DNA of 64,000 nucleotides from Niveispirillum irakense DSM 11586 (GTDB lineage: Bacteria; Pseudomonadota; Alphaproteobacteria; Azospirillales; Azospirillaceae). The stretch spans positions 1 through 64,000 of the forward strand of contig NZ_KE386933.1 in the NCBI RefSeq assembly GCF_000429645.1. The letters are read 5' to 3'. Positions 30,382 through 38,824 of the stretch are shown here, one piece after another (position 1 is the first letter of the stretch; each line of letters begins with the position of its first letter). The position numbers and the translations under genes are program-made. Under the pieces are notes generated by a model. That model was not told where the DNA came from and made no database searches. It saw only the letters and a list, made by a program, of their open reading frames with translations.

Positions 30382-30950
30382 TGGCCCGTCTGGTGGCAGA
30401 GCGGGCCGACGCCATTCCGCTTCTGGCGGAGGCTTTCCGCGAATTCGGCTTTGAGGGCGCCAGTATCAGCCGGCTTTGTAAGAGGACGGGGCTGGGCAAG
30501 GGCAGCCTTTATCATTTCTTCCCCGGCGGGAAGGAGGAGATGGCGGCAGCCGTTCTGGAGTCGGTGCAGCACTGGTTCGCAGGAACGATTTTTCAGCCGT
30601 TGGAAACGCTGCCCCCGGCAGAAGCCGTGAACGGAATGATCGATGCTGTGGCGGATTATTTTCAGTCCGGGCGCCGTATCTGCCTGGTAGGGGCGTTCGC
30701 GCTGGATGGAACCCGTGACCGCTTCGCCCCGGCGCTGAACGGCTATTTCACCCAATGGCACAAGGCGCTGGCTATCGCCTTGCAACGCGCTGGTCTGCCG
30801 CCGGCGGAAGCGGAAAGCGCCAGCCTCGATACCCTTGTCACCATCCAGGGTGCCCTGGTCCTGTCCCGTGCCCTGGATAGCGAGCAGCCCTTCCGCGCGG
30901 CGATGGAGCAGGTGCGGCAACGTCTATCTGTCGCATGGCGGGGGCCATAG
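30381..30950 (+). CDS. TetR/AcrR-family transcriptional regulator
   Basis: A 189-aa repressor-like protein. The N-terminal HTH (AFREFGFEGASISRLCKRTGLGKGSLYHFFPGGKEEM, about residues 18-53) is classic TetR; the ligand domain (FQSGRRICLVGAFALDG, LDTLVTIQGALVLSRALD) matches the subgroup that contains YxaF/LmrA-like regulators. It starts on the last base of the HPP gene stop (TGATG). It probably controls that gene and itself through the 39-bp palindrome. Confidence 0.9.
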   Translation: MARLVAERADAIPLLAEAFREFGFEGASISRLCKRTGLGKGSLYHFFPGGKEEMAAAVLESVQHWFAGTIFQPLETLPPAEAVNGMIDAVADYFQSGRRICLVGAFALDGTRDRFAPALNGYFTQWHKALAIALQRAGLPPAEAESASLDTLVTIQGALVLSRALDSEQPFRAAMEQVRQRLSVAWRGP

Positions 30951-31034
30951 CCCTTGCCACCAACCGGCTTGCTTATCCCCCAATGGCTGGATAAGGTCGC
31001 GGCCTTCCCTGATCGAATTTGAACGAGGCATCCT

Positions 31035-31298
31035 ATGTCTGACGCGGCAACCTCTACCGACGTCGGCGGCATTGCGGCCGACCGGCTGCGTTCCTTCATC
31101 GAGCGCATCGAGCGCCTGGAGGAAGAGAAGAAGGGTATCCAGGACGATATCAAGGATATCTATGCCGAGGCCAAGGGTACCGGCTTCGACACCAAGATCA
31201 TGCGCCAGATCATCCGCATCCGTAAGATGGAGTCCAATGACCGGCAGGAAATGGAAGCCCTGCTGGATCTCTACAAGTCGGCGCTCGGGATCGAGTAA
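31035..31298 (+). CDS. gapR: GapR-like nucleoid-associated protein (DUF2312)
   Basis: An 87-aa coiled-coil protein of the DUF2312/UPF0335 family. [38 protein letters not shown] and [25 protein letters not shown] match Caulobacter GapR, which clamps overtwisted AT-rich DNA ahead of replication and transcription forks. Length is standard for the family. It stands alone, followed by a strong GC hairpin. Confidence 0.85.
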   Translation: MSDAATSTDVGGIAADRLRSFIERIERLEEEKKGIQDDIKDIYAEAKGTGFDTKIMRQIIRIRKMESNDRQEMEALLDLYKSALGIE

Positions 31299-31332
31299 GC
31301 CGTAGAAAGCCGCTTTTGCGGGATTTTGCCGG

Positions 31333-31362
31333 CGGCCGGGGGCTTTCCCCGGCCGTTCCCTT
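31333..31362 (+). terminator. Hairpin after the gapR-like gene
   Basis: CGGCCGGGG (31333-31341) pairs with CCCCGGCCG (31347-31355) around GCTTT, followed by TTCCCTTT. The T-run is broken, so efficiency is uncertain. A further small hairpin (GAAAGGT/ACCTTTC, 31404-31423) lies ahead of trkH. Confidence 0.6.
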
Positions 31363-31472
31363 TGGTGCTTCAGATAGCGCCTTGACGAGAAGGCCGCCTT
31401 CCCGAAAGGTGAAGAAACCTTTCAACGGATGGCCGGCCCGCGCCATCGCGGATCCCAAGCCGCCGGAGTGCC

Positions 31473-32927
31473 ATGCTCTCCCTGGACGTTCGTCCCATTT
31501 TCTATGTCATCGGTGCGTTGCTCTCGGTCCTCGCGCTGGCGATGGCCGTGCCGCTGGTTGCTGATCTGGTGGCCGGCTCCGATGACTGGCGTGTCTTCGC
31601 CGTTTCCTCGGCCTTGACCCTGTTCTTCGGGGTGCTGTTGATACTGACGAACCGGACCGGGCGAATCGTCCTGTCCTTGCGCCAGACCTTCATCCTGACG
31701 ACGGCATCCTGGGTGGTGGTGTGCCTGTTCGCAGCGCTGCCTTTCATGTTTTCTGCCAATGGCCTGTCCTTCTCCGCTGCCTATTTCGAGGCGATGTCGG
31801 GCCTGACGACAACGGGCGCATCGGCTTATGCGGTGGTGTCCACCCTGCCGCCTGGGTTGCTGCTCTGGCGGTCCTTGCTGGTCTGGCTGGGGGGCATCGG
31901 CATTGTCGGCATGGGGATCGTGATCCTGCCTTTCCTGCGGGTCGGTGGGATGCAGCTTTTCCGCAGCGAATCGTCGGACAAGTCCGACAAGGTAGTGCCG
32001 CGAGCGGCTGATATGGCCTTGGGTTTTGGCTGGGTCTATCTGGCGCTGACCTTCGTCTGCATCATCGCGCTGCGCGCTGCGGGCATGCCCATGTTCGACG
32101 CGATCAACCATTCCATGACGGCATTGGGGACGGGTGGCTTTTCCACGCAGGACACATCGATCGGCTTCTACCAAAACCCCAATGTGGAATGGGTGCTGAT
32201 CTTCTTCATGTTCTGCGGCAGCCTGCCCTTCGTGCGTTATATCAGCCTGGTCCGGGGCGATTATGTCGGCCTGTGGCGGGACAGCCAGGTCCGGACCTAC
32301 ACCGCCTTCACCCTGATCGTGTCGCTGTTGCTGGCACTCTATCTGGCAGCGATGGATACGCTGCCTTTTGGTGAGGCACTGCGCCATTCGCTGTTCAACT
32401 GTGTTTCCCTGATCACGACAACGGGCTTCTCCTCCGCCGATTATCTGCAATGGGGGCCGGGACCGGTGGCCTTGTTCTTCATTCTGACGCTGGTCGGCGG
32501 CTGCACCGGTTCCACCTCCGGCGGCATCAAGATGTTCCGGTTCGAGATCATGTGGCTGGCATTGCGGACCCAGGTGAACCGGCTGTTCAGCCCGAACCGG
32601 ATGTTGCCGCTGACCTATAGCGGCAAGCCGGTCGGGTCTGATGTCATCATGTCGGTGATGAGCTTCACCTTCGTCTATATGGCCCTGATTTTGATCTTCG
32701 CGGTGCTGCTGGGGATGACCGGGCTGGATTACACCCATGCCATCTCGGCCGCGGCTACGGCGCTGGGCAATGTCGGTCCAGGTCTGGGGCCGATGATCGG
32801 GCCGGTTGGGAATTACCAGCCCCTGCACGAGGCCGCGATCTGGGTCATGTCGCTGGGCATGCTGCTGGGGCGGCTGGAACTGTTCACTGTGCTGGTGCTG
32901 TTGAGCCCCAGTTTCTGGCGGCGCTGA
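31473..32927 (+). CDS. trkH: Trk-type potassium uptake protein TrkH
   Basis: A 484-aa polytopic K+ transporter subunit. The four pore-loop filters are visible: GLTTTGAS (about residues 108-115), ALGTGGFST, LITTTGFSS and ALGNVGPGLG. Two helices flank each. It would work with a cytoplasmic TrkA NAD-binding ring, whose gene is not in this window. The ATG at 31473 gives a normal-length protein. Confidence 0.93.
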   Translation: MLSLDVRPIFYVIGALLSVLALAMAVPLVADLVAGSDDWRVFAVSSALTLFFGVLLILTNRTGRIVLSLRQTFILTTASWVVVCLFAALPFMFSANGLSFSAAYFEAMSGLTTTGASAYAVVSTLPPGLLLWRSLLVWLGGIGIVGMGIVILPFLRVGGMQLFRSESSDKSDKVVPRAADMALGFGWVYLALTFVCIIALRAAGMPMFDAINHSMTALGTGGFSTQDTSIGFYQNPNVEWVLIFFMFCGSLPFVRYISLVRGDYVGLWRDSQVRTYTAFTLIVSLLLALYLAAMDTLPFGEALRHSLFNCVSLITTTGFSSADYLQWGPGPVALFFILTLVGGCTGSTSGGIKMFRFEIMWLALRTQVNRLFSPNRMLPLTYSGKPVGSDVIMSVMSFTFVYMALILIFAVLLGMTGLDYTHAISAAATALGNVGPGLGPMIGPVGNYQPLHEAAIWVMSLGMLLGRLELFTVLVLLSPSFWRR

Positions 32928-33016
32928 ACGAGAACGGGGAGCGGGGCTTGCGGGCCTGCTGACCGCCGGCGTCCGGCCTGCTATGGTGCCGGCCATCTTT
33001 TCCCTTGCCGCCGGAT

Positions 33017-34057
33017 ATGCCGCAATTGGCCGAGCCCGCCCCCTTCCTGACCGATATCTGGTATTTCGCCATGCCGTCCGCCGCCCTGGCGCCGGGTGGC
33101 ATGCAGGCCAAGATGCTGCTGGGCCAGCCGGTGGTGTTTGCCCGGGGCCATGATGGTGTGGCCTTTGCCCTGCGTGATATCTGCCCCCATCGCGGCATTC
33201 CGCTTTCCTGCGGCCGGTTTGACGGGCGGGAGGTTGAATGCTGCTATCATGGCTGGCGTTTCGATGGCAGCGGCGCTTGCACCGCCATTCCCTCGCTGGT
33301 GGAGGGGCAGGAATTTGATCTGAACCGGATCAAGGTCCGCCGCTATCCCGTGGCAGATGCGCAGGGCAATCTCTGGATCTGGATGGGGGAGAAGGAGCCG
33401 GACGGCCCGCCGCCGCAAATGCCGGATATGGAGGGACGCGCGCCCAACCTGACCGAGGTGATGGAATTTCCCTGCCATGTCGATCATGCGGTCGTGGGGC
33501 TGATGGACCCCGCGCATGGCCCCTTCGTGCATCAAAGCTGGTTCTGGCGTTCGGCCAAAAGCATCCATGAAAAGGCCAAGGCCTTTGGCCCGGCGCCCTA
33601 TGGCTTCGCCATGAAGCGGCACCGGCCCTCTTCCAATTCCGCCGCCTACAAGTTGCTGGGTGGCGCGCCGGAGACGGAGATCAGCTTCCGCCTGCCCGGC
33701 ATCCGGACGGAACATATTGTCGCTGGCCGCCACCGGATCGTGAACCTGACCACGGTGACGCCACTGGATGCCAACCGCACGGAAGTGACCAACAGCTTCT
33801 ATTGGACCCTGGGCTGGGCCAATGTCGCGCGCCCGGTGCTGCGCCGATTCGTCCGCCGCTTCCTGGGCCAGGATCGCGATGTGGTGGTGAAGCAGCAGGA
33901 AGGGCTGCGGCATGAGCCGACCCTGATGCTGATCAAGGATGCCGACACGCAGGCCCGCTGGTACTACCAGCTCAAGAATGAATATATGCGCGCCCACACA
34001 GAGGCGCGGCCCTTCGTCAACCCGGTGAAGGATACAGTGTTGCGCTGGCGCAGTTGA
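33017..34057 (+). CDS. Rieske-type aromatic ring-hydroxylating oxygenase
   Basis: A 346-aa oxygenase subunit. The Rieske [2Fe-2S] motif is CPHRG, then CCYHGW (about residues 54-82). The mononuclear iron site is in DHAVVGLMDPAHGPFVH (about residues 155-171), with the Asp-x-x-His-x4-His spacing of the family. Electrons would come from a ferredoxin and reductase not encoded nearby. Substrate unknown; it resembles demethylase/ACD1-like single-gene oxygenases more than alpha/beta dioxygenases. A TTG at 33005 is an alternative start. Confidence 0.87.
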   Translation: MPQLAEPAPFLTDIWYFAMPSAALAPGGMQAKMLLGQPVVFARGHDGVAFALRDICPHRGIPLSCGRFDGREVECCYHGWRFDGSGACTAIPSLVEGQEFDLNRIKVRRYPVADAQGNLWIWMGEKEPDGPPPQMPDMEGRAPNLTEVMEFPCHVDHAVVGLMDPAHGPFVHQSWFWRSAKSIHEKAKAFGPAPYGFAMKRHRPSSNSAAYKLLGGAPETEISFRLPGIRTEHIVAGRHRIVNLTTVTPLDANRTEVTNSFYWTLGWANVARPVLRRFVRRFLGQDRDVVVKQQEGLRHEPTLMLIKDADTQARWYYQLKNEYMRAHTEARPFVNPVKDTVLRWRS

Positions 34058-34081
34058 GGGGGGAAGCGGTTACTGCGGCTG

Positions 34082-34447
34082 TTATGGCACGGGACTGCTG
34101 GTGCGGCCCTGGACTGTACTGCCGGAGGGGCTGCGCATTACGCTTTTGCCGGCATCGGGGTTCGGCGTATCGGTCATCCGGTCCAAGCGGCGGTTGGGCG
34201 ATGTTTCCGGACCGTATATCTTGTTCAGCCGGTCATATTCCTGCTTGTGATATTCATATTGGGTCTGGAAGTCGGGCTCCCCGTCGCGCCGGCCGCGGAC
34301 GATGATTTCCTCTTCCATCTCCTGTGCCGGCGGGGCTTTCTTCTCTGCCGCTGGGGGCTGCTGCTCGGCAGAAGGCTGTTGGGCCATGGCGGGCAGGGAT
34401 AGGGCCATCAGGGCCAGTGCCAGAAAATAAATCGCCCGCATATCCAT
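34082..34447 (-). CDS. Small exported proline-rich hypothetical protein
   Basis: About 121 aa with a Sec signal peptide (MRAIYFLALALMALSLPAMA, cleavage before QQP). The mature part is Gln/Pro/Glu-rich, then VRGRRDGEPDFQTQYEYHKQEYDRLNKIYGPET. The start at 34447 follows GGCGAGAA; GTG at 34459 and ATG at 34441 are alternatives. It lies 85 nt downstream of the DUF455 gene on the same strand, at the end of the suf region. Function unknown; no cofactor motif. Confidence 0.6.
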   Translation of the reverse strand: MDMRAIYFLALALMALSLPAMAQQPSAEQQPPAAEKKAPPAQEMEEEIIVRGRRDGEPDFQTQYEYHKQEYDRLNKIYGPETSPNRRLDRMTDTPNPDAGKSVMRSPSGSTVQGRTSSPVP

Positions 34448-34532
34448 GTTTCTCGCCACTGCCTGACCGCCCTTGCGCGGGCGTTGGCGTCACCCTGCCA
34501 CAAGCCGCTGATGCCGACCAGGGGCGTCGCAC

Positions 34533-35345
34533 TCAGCCGGCGGCCAACGGTTCATACCAGTCAGATGGCAGCCCTGCCAATTCGCGCGACAGGCCATTGA
34601 AGGGGCGCTTCAACTCCCCCTTGAAATGGGTGCGCACCAATTGCTGCCACCAGGGGCCGGCATCCTGGCCCAGGCAGCGGGCGGCCTGTTCAAACCAGCG
34701 GCGGCCGGCGGCCACATGCCCCACCTCTTCCGCCAGGATGATCTCCAGCACGGCCACACTGTCCAGGTCGCCGGCCTTGGTCAGGCTGTCGATGATGGCC
34801 GGCGTCACGTCCAGCCCGCGCGCCTCCAGCACCATCGGCACCACGGCCAGCCGGGCCGGCAGGTCGTGCGCCGTCGCCTCGCTGGCCTGCCACAAGCCGT
34901 CATGGGCCGGCAAATCGCCATAGGCAGCGCCGAAATGGGCCAGCCGCTCGGCGACCAGCGCATGGTGCTTGGCCTCCTCATCCGCCACGCGCACCCAATC
35001 ATCGTAAAAGGCACGCGGCGGGGTGGTGCCATCGGGCAGGGCGCGGAAGCGGGCCACGATATCCCAGGCCAGATCAATGGCGTTCAGCTCAATATGGGCG
35101 ATGGCGTGTAAAAGCGCGATACGGTTGGCAATGCTCTGCCCCTTGCCGCGCTTGGGCATATCCTTGGGATGGCGCAGTTCCGGATGGGCGGGGCGCGCGG
35201 GCCGGTTGGGCGGGCTGCCCTGGCCGATTTCGCTGATCCGTCCCTCGCGCCAGTCGGCGGCGAAGGCGCGGGACAGGCGCACCTTGTCGGCAGCCTCCGG
35301 GGTGGTCAGCACCGCGATGGCGGCGTCGGCAAGGGTAATCATCAT
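34533..35345 (-). CDS. Ferritin-like DUF455-domain protein
   Basis: A 270-aa protein with ELRHPKDMPKRGKG and a four-helix core bearing candidate metal ligands: HAIAHIELNAIDLAWD, DEEAKHH and EEVGHVAAG. These fit the ferritin-like DUF455 family (HIE, EExxHH, EExGH), probably a carboxylate-bridged di-metal site, with no characterised reaction that I can name. It begins 36 nt after sufA on the same strand, suggesting a link to iron or Fe-S metabolism. Confidence 0.8.
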   Translation of the reverse strand: MMITLADAAIAVLTTPEAADKVRLSRAFAADWREGRISEIGQGSPPNRPARPAHPELRHPKDMPKRGKGQSIANRIALLHAIAHIELNAIDLAWDIVARFRALPDGTTPPRAFYDDWVRVADEEAKHHALVAERLAHFGAAYGDLPAHDGLWQASEATAHDLPARLAVVPMVLEARGLDVTPAIIDSLTKAGDLDSVAVLEIILAEEVGHVAAGRRWFEQAARCLGQDAGPWWQQLVRTHFKGELKRPFNGLSRELAGLPSDWYEPLAAG

Positions 35346-35381
35346 CGCTACTGAAGGGACAAGGGCGGGGGATTGGCGCCC

Positions 35382-35726
35382 TTATACCATGAAGCTCTCG
35401 CCACAGCCGCAGCGGGCTTTCTCGTTCGGGTTCTTGAAGGTGAAGCCGGACTGGAACTTGTCCTCGGCATAATCCATTTCCGACCCGATGAGAAACATGG
35501 TGGCGGCGGGGTCGATCAGGATGGTCACACCCTTATCCTCCACCACCTCCTCGAACAGCTTCTTTTCCTCGGCATATTCGACAAAATAGCTCATGCCCGA
35601 ACAGCCGCGCGCCTTCACGCCCACGCGCAGGCCGATAATCGGCTTGTCGGAACGGCTCATCAGTTCCTTCACCCGCTCGGCGGCGGCGTCGGTGATGGTC
35701 ATTGCCTTGGGCAGGGGACGGGCCAT
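35382..35726 (-). CDS. sufA: A-type Fe-S carrier SufA
   Basis: A 114-aa A-type carrier that receives clusters from SufBCD and passes them to apoproteins. The three ligand cysteines are present: Cys42 in ARGCSGM and Cys106/Cys108 in CGCGESF. It lies 17 nt downstream of sufT in the suf operon. Whether it acts as SufA or ErpA cannot be told from sequence; position favours SufA. Confidence 0.92.
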   Translation of the reverse strand: MARPLPKAMTITDAAAERVKELMSRSDKPIIGLRVGVKARGCSGMSYFVEYAEEKKLFEEVVEDKGVTILIDPAATMFLIGSEMDYAEDKFQSGFTFKNPNEKARCGCGESFMV

Positions 35727-35743
35727 GGTCGGGCTCCTTCACA

Positions 35744-36133
35744 TCAAAACATGTTCAACGCAATGCGGGCTTCGTCGCTCATGCGGCTGGGGTCCCAGGC
35801 GGGTTCCCAGACCAGATCGACGCGGGCATTGCGCACGCCATCAACGGCCTGCACCACCTGTTGCACTTGGCCCGGCATTTCGCCGGCCACCGGGCAGGCG
35901 GGGGCGGTGAGCGTCATTTCGATCTCAACATCGCCTTCGCCATCCACATCACAGCGATAGATCAGGCCCAGTTCATAGATATTCACCGGAATCTCCGGGT
36001 CATAGACCGTGCGCAGGGCTTCCACCACGCGGTCGGCCAGCGGCGCGTCGGCGGGCAGTTTTTCATCTTCCGGCACTTCTGCCGGGGCACCCATGAAAAC
36101 GCCAGGGGCGATGGGGCGGGGATTGCTGCTCAT
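35744..36133 (-). CDS. sufT: MIP18-family SUF protein SufT
   Basis: A 129-aa DUF59/MIP18 protein with the SufT signature DPEIPVNIYELGLIY (about residues 45-59) and the single conserved Cys in TAPACPVAGEMP. Homologues assist Fe-S maturation when demand is high. It has a ~35-residue N-terminal extension. It sits between sufU and sufA, 14 nt after sufU. Confidence 0.88.
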   Translation of the reverse strand: MSSNPRPIAPGVFMGAPAEVPEDEKLPADAPLADRVVEALRTVYDPEIPVNIYELGLIYRCDVDGEGDVEIEMTLTAPACPVAGEMPGQVQQVVQAVDGVRNARVDLVWEPAWDPSRMSDEARIALNMF

Positions 36134-36147
36134 CTTCTTCGTCCCCC

Positions 36148-36630
36148 TTAGAAGGCGGAATTTTCAGTGGAGGTGACAGGGTCGCCATGCAGGGCGGCCT
36201 TCATCGTGTGCCAGGCCAGCGTGGCGCATTTCACCCGCATGGGGAATTCGCGCACGCCCGACAGCACGGCCAGCTTGTCGGTCGCATCCTCGTCCAGATT
36301 TTCATGGACGCCCTGTTCATCATCATCCTTGGTGCAGACATCATGGAAATACTCAAACAGGGCTTCGGCCTCTGCCGCCGGCTTGCCACGCAGGATTTCC
36401 GTCATCAAACTGGCGCTGGCCTGGCTGATGGCGCAGCCCCGCCCGTCAAAGCGCAGATCCTGGATGATGCCGTTCCCATCCACGGTCAGATAGACATTGA
36501 TCTTGTCGCCGCACATCGGGTTATCGCCGCGCGCGGTGCGGTTATAGCTCTCCGGCTTGCCGAAGTTCCGCGGGTTCTTGCCGTGGTCCAGGATCACTTC
36601 CTGGTAAAGGTCGCGCAATTCATCAAACAT
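36148..36630 (-). CDS. sufU: SufU-type zinc-dependent sulfurtransferase
   Basis: A 160-aa SufU. Zinc/sulfur ligands Cys40, Asp42 (NPMCGDK), Cys66 (GRGCAIS) and Cys135 (RVKCATLAW) are all present, as is the SufU-specific insertion between helices that IscU lacks. SufU takes persulfide from SufS. An acidic stretch (KDDDEQGVHENLDEDAT, about 101-117) is longer than usual. It starts 11 nt after the sufS stop. Confidence 0.92.
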   Translation of the reverse strand: MFDELRDLYQEVILDHGKNPRNFGKPESYNRTARGDNPMCGDKINVYLTVDGNGIIQDLRFDGRGCAISQASASLMTEILRGKPAAEAEALFEYFHDVCTKDDDEQGVHENLDEDATDKLAVLSGVREFPMRVKCATLAWHTMKAALHGDPVTSTENSAF

Positions 36631-36641
36631 GGGGGAAGCCC

Positions 36642-37922
36642 TTACCCAAAAAAGCTTTTTGTCGCCAACACCGCATCCACCAGTGCATCCACCTCCGCCT
36701 CCGTATTATAGGCAGCGAAGCTGGCACGGGCGGTGGCACCCACGCCGAACCGGTCCATCAGCGGTTCGGCGCAATGGCGGCCCACCCGCACCGCCACGCC
36801 CCGGCTGTCCAGCAGCGTGCCGATATCGTGGGGATGAATGCCATCCATGGTGAAGCTGATGATGGCGGCCTTGTCCGGCGCGGTGCCGATGATGCGCACG
36901 CCCTCAATCTCCGACAGCCGGCCGGTGGCATAGGCCAGCAACCTTTGTTCATGGGCGTGGATGGCATCCATGCCCAGGGCCGTCACATAATCGATGGCCG
37001 CGCCCAGGCCGATCCCTTCCACGATAGCCGGCGTCCCCGCCTCAAACCGATAGGGGGCCTCGCGGTAGGTGGTGTGGGCGAAACTGACGGTGGAGATCAT
37101 GTCGCCGCCACCCTGCCAGGGCGGCATGGCGTTCAGATGCTCCATCTTGCCATACAGCACGCCGATGCCGGTGGGGCCGTACAGTTTGTGCCCGGTGAAG
37201 ACATAGAAATCGGCATCAAGGGCCTGCACATCCACCGGCTGATGCACGGCGGCCTGGCTGCCATCAAACGCCACCGGAATGCCCTTGGCATGGGCCAGTT
37301 GGGCGATACGCTTGGCCGGGTTCACCGTGCCCAGCACATTGCTGGCATGGGTGATGGATACCAGCTTTACATTGTCGGTCAGCAACTGGGCATAGGCCGC
37401 CATATCCAGCGACCCGTTATCCAGGACCGGCACCACCTTGATTTCAATGCCGATCTGGTCGCGCAGCAACTGCCAGGGCACGATATTGGCGTGATGTTCC
37501 ATCCAGGAAATCACCACCGCATCGCCGGCCTTCAGGAACCGCCGGCCCCAGCTCTGGGCCAGCAGGTTGAACGCCTCCGTGGCGTTGCGGGTGAAGACGA
37601 TATTCTCCCGGCTGGGCGCGTTCAGGAAGGCGGCCACCTTGTCGCGCGTGCCCTCATACAGGTCAGTCGAGCGCTGGGAGAGGAAATGCACGCCACGATG
37701 CACATTGGCGTAATCGTTCTCCAGCAGGTGCGACATGGCGTCGATCACCTGGCGCGGCTTCTGAGCCGAGGCACCATTATCCAGATAGACCAGCTTCTTG
37801 CCGGGCCGGCCTTTGCGTTCATGCACCAGCCGGGTCAGAATCGGGAAATCCTGGCGCACACGCTCCACATCATAGGGCGCATTGCCAAGGCTGGCGGGGG
37901 AAAGGGTGGCGGTATCGCTCAT
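36642..37922 (-). CDS. sufS: Cysteine desulfurase SufS
   Basis: A 426-aa group II PLP-dependent desulfurase (cysteine to alanine plus persulfide). The PLP Lys is Lys246 in FTGHKLYGPTG; the catalytic Cys384 lies in RVGRHCAEP on the short lobe typical of SufS. EHHAN is the PLP-stacking His. Its start overlaps the preceding GNAT gene by 4 nt, and sufU follows, so transfer to SufU is expected. Confidence 0.95.
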   Translation of the reverse strand: MSDTATLSPASLGNAPYDVERVRQDFPILTRLVHERKGRPGKKLVYLDNGASAQKPRQVIDAMSHLLENDYANVHRGVHFLSQRSTDLYEGTRDKVAAFLNAPSRENIVFTRNATEAFNLLAQSWGRRFLKAGDAVVISWMEHHANIVPWQLLRDQIGIEIKVVPVLDNGSLDMAAYAQLLTDNVKLVSITHASNVLGTVNPAKRIAQLAHAKGIPVAFDGSQAAVHQPVDVQALDADFYVFTGHKLYGPTGIGVLYGKMEHLNAMPPWQGGGDMISTVSFAHTTYREAPYRFEAGTPAIVEGIGLGAAIDYVTALGMDAIHAHEQRLLAYATGRLSEIEGVRIIGTAPDKAAIISFTMDGIHPHDIGTLLDSRGVAVRVGRHCAEPLMDRFGVGATARASFAAYNTEAEVDALVDAVLATKSFFG

Positions 37923-38824
37923 AGTGTCGTCCCCAGGGGCCGGCGCAGCCAGTAACGGCCATGGCCCAACAGATAATCTTCAATATGCAGCGCAGGCACG
38001 TAGCCCTGGGCCTGGAAGAAGCCCGGATGCTGGAATGTCATCGGGCAGGCGGTGGCCCAGCGACAGCCGGCCTCTGCCGCCGTTGCTTCCGCTGCGGCCA
38101 GCAGCCGGCGGCCCAGACCCCGGCGGCGCTGGGCCGGTTCCACCCAGCAATCAACCAGGGTGAAATAGCCATTGTCGACGACGCCCATCACACCGCCCAG
38201 CGGGGCACCCGTCGCGTCGCGGGCCATCACCGTCAGTTCGGTGTAAAGCCGGTCAATATGCAGCAGCCAATGGGCATCCAGCCCTTCCTCCACCAGCCGC
38301 ACATCCTCAGGTGCCGGTGGGGCGGAAACCTCCAGCCGCAGGCCCGGCGGCATGTCGGGGGCGGGGGCCTTCTCGGCCAGCGGCTCTTTGCGGAAATACA
38401 GCCGGTCATGCCCGCCGGTGAAATCCGCCATCACGCCCATGGGCACATAGCCCAGGCGCGGATAGAAATCCGGGGCCTGGAACCGCATGGTGTTCACCAG
38501 GGCGCGGGTGCAGCCGCGCTTGGCGGCCAGCGCCTCGCCCGTGCGCATCAAGGTGGCGGCCAGCCCGTGGCGGCGCCAGGGCGCATCCACCCACAGCATA
38601 TGCAGATAGGCATCCTGCCCGCGCAGCCAGCAGACCAGCCCGGCCACGATGCGCCCGGCTTCGTCCTTGATGAACAGGCCCGCATCCTCCCGCCCCACGC
38701 CCAGGGCCGCGCGCTCGGCTGCCGACACCCGGTCGTGCAGCCAGCGCAGCGCCGACATATCCGCCGGATGGCGGATTTCCAGCACCAGATCGGCCAGGGA
38801 GGTGGGGTGGGCGGCGGCGTTCAT
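37919..38824 (-). CDS. Tandem-GNAT N-acetyltransferase embedded in the suf operon
   Basis: A 301-aa protein with two GNAT domains. Domain 1 (about 35-145) has acetyl-CoA loop RRHGLA and ALVNTMRFQAPDFYPRLGY; domain 2 (about 175-290) has RRRGLGRR and ACPMTFQHPGFFQAQGY. Both acetyl-CoA loops look competent. It overlaps sufD by 1 nt upstream and sufS by 4 nt downstream, so it is translated with the SUF machinery. Domain 1 is clearly related to domain 2 of the other tandem-GNAT gene at 40174. Acetyl acceptor unknown. Confidence 0.85.
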   Translation of the reverse strand: MNAAAHPTSLADLVLEIRHPADMSALRWLHDRVSAAERAALGVGREDAGLFIKDEAGRIVAGLVCWLRGQDAYLHMLWVDAPWRRHGLAATLMRTGEALAAKRGCTRALVNTMRFQAPDFYPRLGYVPMGVMADFTGGHDRLYFRKEPLAEKAPAPDMPPGLRLEVSAPPAPEDVRLVEEGLDAHWLLHIDRLYTELTVMARDATGAPLGGVMGVVDNGYFTLVDCWVEPAQRRRGLGRRLLAAAEATAAEAGCRWATACPMTFQHPGFFQAQGYVPALHIEDYLLGHGRYWLRRPLGTTL

